From Chimonanthus salicifolius (taxonomy: Eukaryota > Streptophyta > Magnoliopsida > Laurales > Calycanthaceae), in contig CM023534.1 in assembly GCA_013350335.1 (NCBI GenBank), positions 496,001 through 560,000 of the forward strand: a DNA stretch of 64,000 bases, in the 5' to 3' direction. The notes beneath the pieces are model-generated. The model made no database searches. It was not told the DNA's origin and saw only the letters and a program-made list of their open reading frames with translations. This document shows, in pieces, positions 1 through 11,265 of the stretch; the stretch's first letter is position 1, and every line of letters starts with the position of its first letter. The position numbers were made by a program, and so were the translations under genes.

Positions 1-677
1 AATAAATGTCTTTGAGGGCCTCCATGTTATTTTTTTTTAATAAAAAAGGTACAACACAGACAAAAACAATTGCAAGGTAAGGGGTAACTCAACCCACAAT
101 TGCAGAGTTGTGACACAAAGTGCTTTCCACCATGCTAGAGGCTCTATTCTTTCCTTCTACAATTATTATCCACACAAGTTGCTATATCAGCACTTTGGAA
201 TGCCTCAAGTTCTCCAAGTAAGCATGATAATATGAGTAAATTGACTTTATCGAGAAAGGCACGATATTTTTCATTGATCAAATCTAAGATCAAAGTCATT
301 GTTCACCCAAACACATTTTTTAGCTGAGGTATCAAATTGTTATCTACATTCTATTTCTTCTTTGTAAATCTCAGATATATGGAAGAGGGTTTAGATCCAT
401 TAAATACTATAATTTTATACGCTTAAGTAGAAAAGAATATACTTATATAGTATAATAACTGCTGACATAGAACTGGTGATTCTTCAATTTTAAATTATGG
501 CATTTGTGTAACTGCTTCTACAAAATTCAAGTTGTCCCTTTCAAATCCACTTCTAAAAACTGAATCCTAGCAACAAAATCCAAAAGAGTTGACACCTGCT
601 TGATTTGCATTCATCATACTATATAGAATACGCAAATTTTTTTTATCTATACCGGCGGTGCTCTGTGTGTGTGTGGG

Positions 678-765
<88 letters not shown>

Positions 766-1734
766 CCACAGAAAATAACAAATTAATTTCATAAAAGACA
801 ACAAAAAACTCAACATGTTTCACTCTAAGAGCATTTAAATATCAAAATGCAAATATCTTAAACTTTCAAAACTTTGACGAGTTTTTAGTCCAGTGGAAGG
901 TAATTTATCCCAACATGCAGGTAGTAGGTTTGAGTCACCACTTACATTCCAAAAAAATAATAAATAAACACCACCAAGCAGGTCTGTGTATAAAACCAAA
1001 TTCAACTCCTGAATCTTATTTCACTAGGAGTAACCCAAAGAACAGAATCCATATCCAAAATCTGATAACTAAAGCCTACTTACTTACTGCAAAAAACCAG
1101 TTTTCAAACTGACAGTTTTACACAGAGAAAGAATAAACTACATGACTCAGTTTGAAGATTATAAAACAATCAAATCTTCCCCTTACAACAATTAAAATCA
1201 AAAGAATCAAACCCAATTCAATTTTCCATAAAAGGAAGATTCTAACAAACACAGAAATACAAAAGCAGCCGAATCCATTTCTTTTCTCAACTCACCTCAA
1301 TCACTCAAGCCATAGAAACACAAACCCATTAATGAAACTCCTTACTAATTCAAATTCAAATTTCCATGCCAGTAAGATTCCAAAAATGAAAAAAATAATA
1401 ATAAAAGCACACAAAATGCATTTTCCAGTTCAACTCATTACGATTTCAGTAAGCCAAAGAAAAGAAGAAGAAAAAAGACCCATATCCAAAATCTCTTAAT
1501 AAATCCGAAACTCAATTTTCCATAGACAGAAAGGTTTCGATGAATACACACACACAAAAGCCGAAATTCATTTGTTTTATAACTCATTTCAAGTCTCACA
1601 AGCCAAAGAAACACAAACCCATGTCCCAAATCCCTTACTAAATAAAATCCGACTTCCAGAATTCCAATTTAAACCAAAACAAATAAATCAGCAAGCAAAA
1701 TTTAAAAAAAGAAAAAGAAAATACGCAGTTATAC
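1..1734 (-). other. Presumed intron 1 of the RLCK gene (partial)
   Basis: I see no kinase-like reading frame on either strand. The stretch is AT-rich and holds a large GT/GA microsatellite and, near 890-957, a short segment with a tRNA box B-like motif (AGGTTTGAGTCACCAC) followed by an A-rich tail, possibly a SINE remnant. Intron status is inferred from the donor at 1734. Confidence 0.5.
662..762. repeat. Compound (GT)n-(GA)n microsatellite
   Basis: A short GT run passes into about 75 bases of almost pure GA, interrupted once by AAA. It lies inside the presumed RLCK intron. Long pure GA tracts are length-polymorphic and can bind GAGA-binding (BBR/BPC) factors; any role here is inference. Confidence 0.95.
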
Positions 1735-1798
1735 CTGATTTTACATTAGATGATACTCTGTAGACAGCCGGGTTCCACCTACACCAGCAATTCCCCAT
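1735..1798 (-). CDS. Receptor-like cytoplasmic kinase subfamily VII (PBL type), first coding exon only
   Basis: The ATG at 1798 reads leftward as MGNCWCRWNPAVYRVSSNV and then K, S and one base, ending at 1735 before a good donor (CAG|GTATAA). The family is known for this N-terminus: Gly2 is the myristoylation site and Cys4/Cys6 are palmitoylation candidates, which tether the kinase to the inner plasma membrane, where it relays signals from receptor kinases in immunity and development. The kinase domain is not in the window, so intron 1 is at least 1734 nt and the gene continues past the left edge. The identification rests on 21 residues, but MGNCWC followed by a basic and aromatic stretch and YRVSSN is very characteristic of PBL proteins. 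The exact paralogue cannot be named. Confidence 0.75.
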
Positions 1799-4461
1799 CA
1801 AACAAAAACAAAAAACCAGAGAAATTGGTTTAACACGGACCCATCATCAAGCCCAATTCAATTGGGGTTGCAGTCTGAGATTGAGAGAGTGGTTGTGAGT
1901 GGGAAAGAACTAAGGAGCAGAGATGGGTTTTTGGTTTTCCTTTGGTGGGTGCATTTTCCAAATTTCTTAGCAACAATGATGGAGGTGAATCATGCGTGTG
2001 TGCGTGTGTTGTACTGTAGTGTTTGTGGTGTTGTTGGGTTGGGGCCCTGCCAGCGGTCCAAAGGGAATGTTGGTTTGGTTGCTTCCCCTTTCATTCCACT
2101 CTTCAATTCCTTTCTTCTATTTTCATTCATTTCTATTCAATTAAAAGCCAATCCACTCCATTCCATTTGAAACTCTCTCTCTCTCTCTTCCTTTTCTTCA
2201 CTGCACTTTCTTGAGTTAGTGGGAGATGGCGCATTTTAATTCCAGCAATGGCTTTCTATCGTTATCTCCCCCTACCCTGCGCTTCACCTTGTTTCCCACT
2301 TCCCAGCTAGCGATTCTTCTCGTATATCCGTTACTTTTAAAAACAGTCTCCATCCTGTCCCTCTCATTCATGAATCATGATTGACCATAGTTAGCACTAT
2401 TTTCCTGACTTCAAAATGCCAAATGCAATTTTTAATATTTAATAATATATAATATTTTTTAGAATTCATTTACCAATTGACTCTTTATATTAATATTATT
2501 AATAAATAATTTTAAATTTGACCATTTATTTTCCCGAATTTAAATAAAAAAATAAACATTTTAAAATTTAATTTTGGTGTTTAATTTAATTTATTGAAAT
2601 TGAATTGTACAGTAATTAAATTTATATAAAAATAATTTATTCCTCTATTTAAATATATATTATTTCAAACAACTCAACTTATAAAAATTTAGTCTTTTCT
2701 TGAATTTTCATTTAATTATACAATGAATATTTTTAATGGGTTATTTATCTAATTAAAAAAACCAAGAAAATCAACTCAATGGTACTCTCAGTATACTATG
2801 TCGGTCATGTGTTAGAAAGCCACACAGTGACAGCACTCACCATTGATTCGAGGCGTAATTGCATCACAAATTTTCATATTTTATTCTAGATTAAATGATA
2901 TTGGATATTAAAATAAAATATAATGACCTCATTGAATAAAATAAATGATTTTTTTTATTTAAAAATTATTTTGTGTGGGATGAATAGTTACCTAATTGAA
3001 ATTAAAAAAGTGAACAGTATATTTGAAAATCCATTTCAAATGTTTATTATTTATTTTAATTAAGTGATTAAAATTCCTAAATTGAGATTTTCAGCTCTGT
3101 AATTTTGTTTTTCTAATTATACTATAGTTTTGTAAATAAATAGACCTCAAATAATACTCAATTAAATTCAAATTCAGATATGACTAGATCTAAATTCGCA
3201 TCTAAAAACAAAAGAATTTTAATTTCAGATTAAGACTCATATCTAAAGAATAATTAAAACGGATTGCATCTGCATCTATTTATTTTGGATTGGATGCCAC
3301 TTGTGAATTTTGAATATCTATTTACATTTCTAGTTCTGTATTTACTTTAATTGATCAATAATTGAACACTAAGAATTTTATACACTATTAAAATGTAATA
3401 AATCATGAAAAAATACAATAAAACTCTTTTTCTCCTTATTTCCACATAAGTAATAAACACTACAATCCCATCACATCAAAGTAATAAACAAAGAGTCTCA
3501 TTCTAATAATACAGGAAAACTCTTCTAGGAGACAGGTTTTAATGAACTTCTCATTTTATCCCATCCGTTCATACGGATTTTAGTGGACTTTTAGAAATCG
3601 ATTCACTGGATCGGTGCACCGACCGGATAACTCGTAGTGAGTCAACCCAAAAATGCATTTGAATTGAGTGAGTAATTTGGCAGTCTTTTTCTTTATTATT
3701 TTCAAGTACTCAAAGAAATTTGTACATGTTCAACTCTAGATAATTTTGAATTAAATCAATTCAAATTGGTTCAGTCATTTTTTTTAAATAAAGTTTAAAT
3801 TATAAGTTGCACGGCTATTGAATTAGACTAGTGATATTTATAAGATACTCTAACGAGACATGTTATGAAATGAATCATGGGTCTCATATAATGAGATTCA
3901 TTGCATAGATGGTTAAATGGATATGAAGTATATAAAGTTTCACTGTCAATTGATAATCCAATTCATTTAATAAAGTATATAATCTTGACCTTAGATTTTT
4001 TTTAATAACTCATTAATTTTAAATGTTTAAGAAATCAAGGCATATGATGATCAAATAGAGATAAAACTTCATACACAACCTATATGTATGATGCTCTTTA
4101 CATCACATCCGACTAGGGAACTCTAAAATTCATTTGATGGAAAGTTTCGTTAGAGTGTTTTGATGGATAAAGTTTAAATAGAGTTTTTTAACAGAATCAT
4201 GTTTAGTGAGACTTGAAACCGGGCTTCCTTTGAAGTAGGTCTATGGCCATTTTAAGGGTGTGATTTAAAGAGGATCATAAGAGTAGAGGGTTATCTTAAA
4301 TTTTATCCCATCTGATCATCTTATCCCTTTATTTTGAACTTTAAAAAATTAATAACTTATATCTATTAAAATTTAAAAGGAAAAGATTATATGGTGTGGA
4401 TGATTAATTGGTAATAAAATTTTATAGACTTCATATCTACGTATCCTATCCATCACATCCA
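1799..4461. other. RLCK upstream region and AT-rich intergenic DNA
   Basis: From 1799 to about 2220 lies the likely 5' UTR and promoter side of the RLCK gene, CT-rich on the plus strand near 2170-2190. Beyond that the sequence is strongly AT-rich with no codon-like structure and no recognised element. A degenerate motif around 3990-4100 recurs near 4330-4460 and 5900-6020, suggesting an old dispersed repeat. Confidence 0.5.
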
Positions 4462-4582
4462 TTTTTTGATATACCGGGTACAGAACAATGGGGAGTGACC
4501 CCTTTTGTGTTGAAGGAGATTTGATTCCAAAACTTTTTGAAAAATAAAGGCGGGTTTTGACCACAAAATCAACTCTGCGGAG
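4462..4582 (-). mobile_element. tRNA-derived SINE, minus orientation
   Basis: Read on the minus strand it begins with an A-box-like segment (GAGTTGATTTTGTGGTCAA), has a B-box-like GGAATCAAATCTCC about 55 nt later, and ends with an A-run, visible as TTTTTT at 4462-4467. The same layout occurs at 48437-48549 and 54176-54300. No clear TSD, so this is an old copy with approximate ends. Confidence 0.55.
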
Positions 4583-6903
4583 TTATCAATAAATTATATT
4601 ATAAAATACTAGCCAATGTTACAATTCTTGAGAAGTACCCACATTCTAATGGATGAGATTGGCTAGTTTTATTTCTTTCCCTTCTTCGTTCATCATCTTT
4701 GCTATCAAGTTTTCTAACAAAAATATTAAATCTACTATGTTATCAATGTCTCAATCAAGTTCAAATTGCAACTAGACTACAATAATATATTTATATATAT
4801 TATATATAATTTCGACTTCTTTTAGATATTTACATTTCTATATTTTTTATAGCCATTGGGAATGGCAGGAATGATAAGCTTGTCCTACCTTTTGATAATA
4901 TTAAAACCCTAAAATGTGGAAGCCTCTATTTGTTGATGTCCTTCATTATCGTAATCAAAGGTGGCAAGTTGAAAGTGAAAATAATTAAATTATGGGCATG
5001 AAAAGCACGTTTAGTGGAGTGTTAGGTAGGAAACTCTTAAATTAAGAAACTAATATCTATCTAATAATGTGTGGCCGCCACAATCTGCATTCAATTAATT
5101 CGGTGAGAATTATATGGTCCGAAGCTCTAAACCAGGGGTTCAAATATCGCCGAGATTTTTTCTATCTCCTCAATTTTTTTTTTTTTTAAATCTCAGTGGC
5201 TTTTTTTTGTGAAAAAATTCATTTACTCGTCCATGATGCTTTTGTCCAACACGTAGCAGTTGAATCAGTCGTCATCTAATGAATTCTTTTTAATGTAAAT
5301 GTTTGAAACATAAACTTGATCAGAACAAAATTTCCCATCGTTTCGAAAATTGGGTCCACGTTTAAAGCACATTATAATTAATTAAATTAAGTTTTCCATT
5401 TCTAATGAGGGTTGGATAGGCTTTAAACTATAAATGATAAATTGTTAGATCCAATTATTGTCATCAAACTGTATATAAATAAATTAAATGATTTTTATGA
5501 TGATAATTTTACTTTTTAATATTTTAATTAAAAAACTTAACAAACTGAAATAACAGTTCAATCATTATGTAATGGTTTTGGGTATTAACCAAAACAAGGG
5601 AAATCATGTTCAAAACCTGTCTGACCATAGGTTTCAGGTTGGAGTCTGATAATCAGCCGTGTGTATCTAGAATTTTACCTAACACTTTCGTAATCGGAGA
5701 GAGGTGGAGGTATTGAAGTTCTCCATAAAATAAAATAATAAAAAAAAAAACCGCTCTCCAAGTGTGTGCTAAATTAAGAATAAAAAAATTAACCAAACAT
5801 TCTCTACCAAGATTCAACATTAAGATTATTCTTTAAATATGTCTATGCATTAGATGATTGGTGTGATGTAACGAGAATTTATTCTATCTCTTGATTTTAA
5901 ACTTTTAAAATTCAACAACTTATATTCATTAAAGCTTTAAAAAACAAAAATTACATGGTTAGATTCATCAATTGGTGATGAAACTTTACAAACCATAATT
6001 CTATATAGTCATCTATCCGATTCAGTGACTGTGTAGAGCTGATAATTCAGTTGTTAATGGTCTTATAAGTGAGTATAAGCAGAAAATTGATTCTTTAATG
6101 ATATATAAGTAATTTTATTTGTGAGCTTCGCCGCAAGAGTCTTGTTAATAAATGGAAAATTCATAGATACATTGATATCTTTTTTTATGATAAGAGACAT
6201 CGAACTTGTTGTTTTTGTCCATATGTCATCATCTAAATAGTGAAAAAATATAATTTAAACCCCTTATTATTCAAAATATAGATATTCTGACTTAAATATT
6301 TGGATAAATAAGATGATTAGATAAATTTATTTGAAATATGAATACTTTGGTGGCATTAAAGCACTGTAGTTTCTTAATCTAAAGCTTCTAAATATTCCTT
6401 GAAGACAATTCATGTGTCACAATCATGTATAAAAAATGTGAAAGGGTGATATATATCGACTGCAATACATCGTGCATTGCATCTAGAGTCCTGATAAGTG
6501 ATGGATGAATTCGTATTGGTCTCTTACCGTCAATATATATCAATTCGTTGATACAGACATAATGACTACGCATACCGACAAACCAGTTTTTTTACCCAAT
6601 CCATAGAATGCAGCACATCCTCTTTACTAACTCCTTTTTGAAGAAAGATTCACATAGGAAAATGTCCAATTCAAGTGAAAAGCTACTAACCTTGGACCAT
6701 AATATAATCATTGTTTCTATGTCTGCACAATGTATTCTTGATTTCCAATACCATCATCTCTCCACTAATAATATTTTAAATTGCACACTTCCAACTCCAA
6801 GTCGGTGGCACTTTTGCATAATTCAAATGTGCATTGTAGTGCTTTTGAATTGCCTTTCAACCGGTATTACGTTAGAGGATAAATTAGTGTGAACTTTCAA
6901 TTC
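4583..6903. other. Intergenic, no gene seen
   Basis: AT-rich DNA without a believable reading frame. Around 5127-5200 a piece reading CAGGGGTTCAAATATCGCCGA looks like the left end of hAT-like family A (compare 33867 and 46932). Around 5575-5750 a weak B-box-like motif (TGTTCAAAACCTG) precedes an A-rich tail, a possible old SINE. Neither has a TSD. Confidence 0.4.
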
Positions 6904-6918
6904 AAATATTTACGTTTA

Positions 6919-7437
6919 GTTAAAATCAATGACTTGTTCCAAGCATGGGAGGGTTGCTTGATGAATCGCCCGAGAAGCAAGAGGGTGCGAGCCTTGTGGT
7001 CTCCTCCGGTTTGTGGTGTCTTCAAGTTTAATGTTGATGGTGCTTCGAGAGGTAAACCGGGTCCGGCGGGGATCGGGGGTGTTCTTAGGAATCATTTGGG
7101 CGTCATAAGAATTGTCTTTTCGGAATCTGTGGAATCAAAGGAATCTAATGAGGCGGAACTTCTTGGTATACGGAGAGCTTTAATCTTAGGGTCTGATTTA
7201 GGGGGGGTTAAATTAGTGATTGAGAGTGACTCCTCTAACGCTATTAAATGGGCCAAAGGGGAGAAGCGTCCGCCATGGAGGCTGACTACTTTGATGAGGG
7301 AAATTAAGGGGTTGGTAGCAAGAATAGAGGTCTCATTTTCTCTTGTCAGCCGCTCTGCTAATGGGATGGCAGATTTTTTTGCAAAAAATGGTGTAGATGG
7401 AACTGTGAAGGGCACTTTTCACCTTCTTAGAGGATAA
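6919..7437 (+). pseudogene. LINE ORF2 C-terminus: RNase H domain fragment
   Basis: An open frame enters from the truncation point and runs to a stop at 7435-7437. It carries the RNase H fold of plant L1 elements: FKFNVDGAS (first Asp), SNEAELLGI (Glu), IESDSSNAIKW (Asp) and NGMADFFAKNG (last Asp), so all four acidic catalytic positions are present. No endonuclease or reverse transcriptase is present, so it cannot be a working element. The preceding bases (6889-6918) are host DNA and TSD, so any start codon there is accidental. Closely similar fragments lie at 8701-9465 and 50335-50640. Confidence 0.85.
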
Positions 7438-7577
7438 TTTATTTGGGTCTATGTTTAATGTTGGGTTCATAGGGTATAAGTTGTAGTTATTTTAAGGCCT
7501 ATATCTCTTAGACCTCATCTTTATTTTTTTACATTTATATCTTTGTTCTATTAATGAAATTTTCACCGTTCAAAAAA
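6919..7577 (+). mobile_element. 5'-truncated L1-type LINE (3' end, RNase H domain)
   Basis: The insertion is delimited by a perfect 15-bp TSD (AAATATTTACGTTTA) at 6904-6918 and 7578-7592 and ends in an A-run, the signature of target-primed reverse transcription. Only the last 659 bases of the element are present: the RNase H domain and the 3' UTR. The UTR holds a 19-nt stem-loop at 7496-7514 (GGCCTA, 7-nt loop, TAGACC; one mismatched pair) followed by CTATTAATGAAA and the tail. The perfect TSD suggests a fairly recent insertion. Confidence 0.9.
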
Positions 7578-7592
7578 AAATATTTACGTTTA

Positions 7593-8112
7593 ATTATTTA
7601 GTGAATTTAAAAAGTAAAAACTGACGGATTTTTATTCAATCAAAAGTTACAACTGAAAGTTCTCTCTAATTTATCGTGAACCAATTCAGAATGAATAATT
7701 TTTCTGCAGTTCAACGTACCATAGTTTTGTGTTTGTAATCGACATTCTAAGATCAATAGATCATGATGTCTCCTTAATGGGATTTAAAAATTCAAACCCT
7801 TGATCTACTTTTGCATGATTCACACAAGTATTCAAATGCTTTTGGATTATATTTTAGTGTTAAATATTGAAGTGGTTTGTCAGTAAAGTAGGCGTAGGAG
7901 TCGTGTTTAATTAGGCATTTGAAAATCTTAAGAGAGACTTGACCACATGAAAAAGATGTGTTGGTACTTAGTAGGGGAGTGAGTGCACCTTTTTTGAGTT
8001 TTCAACGCTTCTTTCCAAAGATAAGTGGAAGAGATGAAAAGGTGAGCTGCCGTCTGCTTTTACCTTTCCATTATTCTAATTTCTATTTCATGGGAAGAGA
8101 CTTGTCGAGAAG
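7593..8112. other. Intergenic, no gene seen
   Basis: AT-rich sequence with no reading frame, repeat or RNA structure that I recognise. Confidence 0.5.
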
Positions 8113-8643
8113 GGTGCCTTTAGATGAAAAGTAAATTTTACAGGGATTATGTCAAGTTATTTTTCATGAGGAGTTACTATGAATATGAATATTTAGGAGT
8201 GAAACTCCGGTCAGATTTTGAGTTTTTGACCCAACCTGTATGACCTAACTTGAGACATCATGTGGGTCAGATCATATGAGTCGGGTCAGCGGGTTGGATT
8301 GGGTTGAGAAAACAAAAACTCGTATTAAATTTGGGTAAGATCAGGTTGAGAAATTTACAAGTTAACCCGACTCAATCTGACCTGACTAAAATTCTGCTAA
8401 AATGGGTTTAGAATGCAGGTTGGGTCAAAATTCAAGTTGAGTCGGGCCGAGTCGAGAATTATGGGTCAATAATTTGGGTTAGGTCAGGTTGGGTTTTAAG
8501 AAACCCGACCTGACTCGACCCAATTTCAGCCCTATGAATACTTCTTATTTGAAAAGGGTTTTTAGAAGTGGGAGGAGAAGGATAAAAAGTTAATTTTTTA
8601 CCTCTATTCCTTAATTACCTTATTACCCCCATCCAAACGTAGC
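8113..8643. mobile_element. MITE with ACGTTTGGATGGGG-type ends, interrupted by a hAT-like element
   Basis: Read from the right end the sequence starts GCTACGTTTGGATGGGGG and passes through AAAAATTAACTTTTTATCC. The same order occurs at 31003-31212 (CTACGTTTGAATGGGG, then AACTTAACTTTTTATCC). The left end, GGGTGCCTTTAGATGAAAAG, is the imperfect inverted partner. A family B element (8194-8534) sits inside, and a LINE later inserted at the right end. Ends are approximate because no TSD is clear. Confidence 0.55.
8194..8534. mobile_element. hAT-like nonautonomous element, family B (341 bp)
   Basis: The ends are imperfect inverted repeats (TAGGAGTGAAACT at left, AATTTCAGCCCTA at right) flanked by 8-bp TSDs: TGAATATT at 8186-8193 and TGAATACT at 8535-8542, one mismatch. 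The inside is a mosaic of short GGGTCGGGTT and AACCCGACCTGA-like units on both strands and codes for nothing. An 8-bp TSD with CAGGGG-type ends is the hAT hallmark. Sister copies: 16597-16939 and 47371-47716, all 341-346 bp. Confidence 0.75.
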
Positions 8644-8650
8644 GGTGGTC

Positions 8651-9612
8651 ATCATCTCCTAGTAGCGTGTCCTGTCTCCTGGAGTATATGGTGCTTCTTC
8701 TTGAATCTGATGGGAGTGGCTTGGGTTTGCCCAGGCTCGTGGGATCGCTTGATGGAGTCTTGGTTTGTCCCTCGCGTTAGGAAAAAAATGAAGCTTGCTT
8801 GGGTTTCGATCTCGGCTGTGGTTTCATGGTCTATATGGAGGGAGAGAAATTCTAGGATATTTGAAGGACAATCATCGGAAGTTAATGATCTTACTCAAAA
8901 GGCTAAGTGGAGGTTGTGCATGTGGTTATGTTCTAACAAGGAATTTAAAGACCTTAGAGCGGGGGATCTCTGCCAGTCTTGGGAGGACTGTTTGAAGTCC
9001 AATTCTTTGGTTAAAAAGTCTAAGCATTCGGAGTGGACCCCACCCCCTTTGGGGTTCCTCAAGTTCAATGTTGACGGAGCATCTTATGGTAAACCGGGTC
9101 CGGCTGGTATAGGGGGAGTTCTTAGGGATCACATGGGTGGTATTAGGGTGGTCTTCTCGGAAGCGGTGGGGATCAAGGATTCTAATGAGGCGGAACTTCT
9201 TAGTATTAAGAGAGCCTTGACCTTAGGAGAAAGCTTGGGGGGTTTAAAATTAATCATTGAGAGTGATTCTTCCAACGCCATAAAATGGGCTAGGGGTACG
9301 AGGAGACCTCCTTGGAGGTTAATCACAGCTGTTAGGGAGATTAAGGCACTATCCGAGGGCATGGAAGTTTCCTTCATTCATATTTGTCGATCAGCAAATG
9401 GGGTTGCAGATTTTTTTGCCAAAAATGGCGTAGATGGATCGAGTTTGGGTGTCCTTTTACTGTAGCTTGGTTTTTACTTCTTTTTGTGTAGTAGTGGTTT
9501 TTTGCTTCTTTTGTCTTGTTTTTTGTTTCTTTTTGGCCTAATTCTCGTAGGCCTTTGTTCTTGTTCTTGTACTTTTCTATTAATGATAACGTCTTCTTTA
9601 CCGCTCAAAAAA
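8651..9612 (+). mobile_element. 5'-truncated L1-type LINE (RNase H end)
   Basis: A perfect 16-bp TSD (AAACGTAGCGGTGGTC) at 8635-8650 and 9613-9628 brackets a 962-bp insertion ending in an A-run. The 3' UTR has a perfect 6-bp stem with a 7-nt loop at 9535-9553 (GGCCTA, ATTCTCG, TAGGCC), equivalent to hairpins in the LINEs at 6919, 39221 and 50335. It landed in the end of the MITE at 8113-8643, giving three nested layers. Confidence 0.92.
8701..9465 (+). pseudogene. LINE ORF2 C-terminus: linker and RNase H domain
   Basis: An open frame of about 254 codons ends at 9465. Its first part (VSWSIWRERNSRIFEG) is the segment that follows the zinc-knuckle region in plant LINE ORF2. The second part is an RNase H domain with LKFNVDGAS, SNEAELLSI, IESDSSNAIKW and NGVADFFAKNG, keeping the four acidic residues. 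About two thirds of the residues match the fragment at 6919-7437. Reverse transcriptase is missing because of 5' truncation, so this is a dead copy and not a host gene. Confidence 0.85.
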
Positions 9613-9628
9613 AAACGTAGCGGTGGTC

Positions 9629-11167
9629 CTGCCAAAGAGAAAGATGCTTTTCTAGCTCCGAACTTAAATTTTTTCTTTTATTTATGCATTAGTTTGCATA
9701 AATTTTGATATTAGTTATGATTTGTGGGTCTATAATATGTCAAATAGATTCATTCTCTCCCACATTTTGTAAAAGGGTTTAATGGGGCCTATAAATCTAA
9801 TCTTTGTTGAGTTCCATTAGTCCACTTAATAAATATATCGAGTTGACTTAACTCATTTAAGTGTAAGTAGAATTATATCAAGTTATTTAATAAATGAGTT
9901 AAGATGGATATAGATATAATTAAAGTATTTAAGATTTATTTAGTCAAGTGCATAAAAAAAAAAATCAAACGGTGAAAATAATTTCCATTTTTCCCAGCTT
10001 TTTCATTTACCAAACTGCCCTCAAGCAGTGTGAGTGTTCTTATAGCATGAGGCCAAGCGGACATGGCATGTGGAGTAGACCTCGCAATGGGTCGTGTTGG
10101 GTCAATTATAGGTAGAGTCTTATTTGGATCCGGGTCAACAATCTTCAAACTATTATTTTTTTTAATTAAATGAGTTAATCGATTTGAGTTTATTTTGAGT
10201 TTGTGCCACAAAATTTTAAACTCATACCCATTTTAATTACTTGGGTTCAAGGTAGATTTGGCAACGGATCAATCGGATCATATCAGTTTTGAATTCTAGT
10301 CAACAAATTCCAATCTATTACTCACTTGTTTATTAAATGGATTAGACGGTTTTGGTCTATCTGAAGTTCGAGTCACAAAACTTTAAACTCATACCCTATT
10401 TAAAATGTTTGAGTTCAGTTTCAATAATCAAGTTGGGTCAAATTTTGCCCCGACTAATGTGGAGTTTAGAAATTTGATTGATGATTTACTTTAATCAAAA
10501 CTTTTATTTTGAATTCATCATTTACTTTAATCAAGTGCAGAGATCTTAAGATCAAACTGAAACTAGCCTCTGAGCAAGTTGCGCGCAATTTGAGGAGCCA
10601 AGTAGGGCTTAGCTTGAACTCGAGCCTAATTTAACCTACCTGATCTTCCTCACAAGTTAGCGTCACTTGCTTCAACACCAAAAGTGTAGGACATAGCTCC
10701 AAATTGACGATGAAGAATGTGAACAGGACTTCCCTCAATCTGAGGGTGATTAAAGGAGTAGGGCCCATGGAAGAAGGTCCACAATCTATGCTGACAAGGT
10801 CAATGCCGATGAGCCAGTACTAAGAGGTTTCTATTTTTTTTCATTGTAATTTTAGAAATATGAATTTTATTATTTAGAATTGCAGTAAGGATAAGAGATC
10901 TATTTTAATTAAAAAAAATCTTTGATAGAGTCATAGTGAGATGGTTTAAGAGAGTTCCAATTTGTTCAGTATAAAAATTAGGGCTTGATTTGATGTATTG
11001 ATTATTTGATATTAGTTTTTGAGACACTTTTAATCAAAGAGGATTGAGAACTCCAATGTGTCGAACCTTTAGAGCACCGGACTAACTTTCTAAATATGTA
11101 CAAGACTTCTTATTTACACACATTGAATAATTCTACGAAAAGTGGCCCGTTAAGTATTACTATATAG
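9629..11167. other. Intergenic with degenerate family C repeat
   Basis: No gene seen. Between about 10080 and 10440 a unit of roughly 165-170 bp is present twice (anchor motifs AAATGAGTTAATCG and AAATGGATTAGACG, each followed by TTTAAACTCATACCC). The same motifs recur in the tandem array at 48020-48361, so this is a dispersed repeat family. Confidence 0.45.
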
Positions 11168-11265
11168 CAGGGGTTTAAAATTCGGTATCGACCGATATTT
11201 TTTTCTCTCTTAATTTTTTTTTTTAAATGTATAAATATCGGCCGATATCTCGAAACTTAAACCAG
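11168..11265. mobile_element. Degenerate hAT-like family A copy
   Basis: Starts CAGGGGTTTAAAATTCGG like the well-preserved copy at 33867 and contains TATCGGCCGATA at 11237-11248. The right end (AAACTTAAACC) is eroded and no TSD is visible, so the right boundary is a guess. Confidence 0.45.

Noticed and set aside
2226..2381. A 52-codon open frame starting ATGGCGCATTTTAATTCC after a CT-rich leader
   Set aside because: It looks like a gene start, but the product matches nothing and AT-rich noncoding DNA follows; more likely upstream DNA of the RLCK gene.
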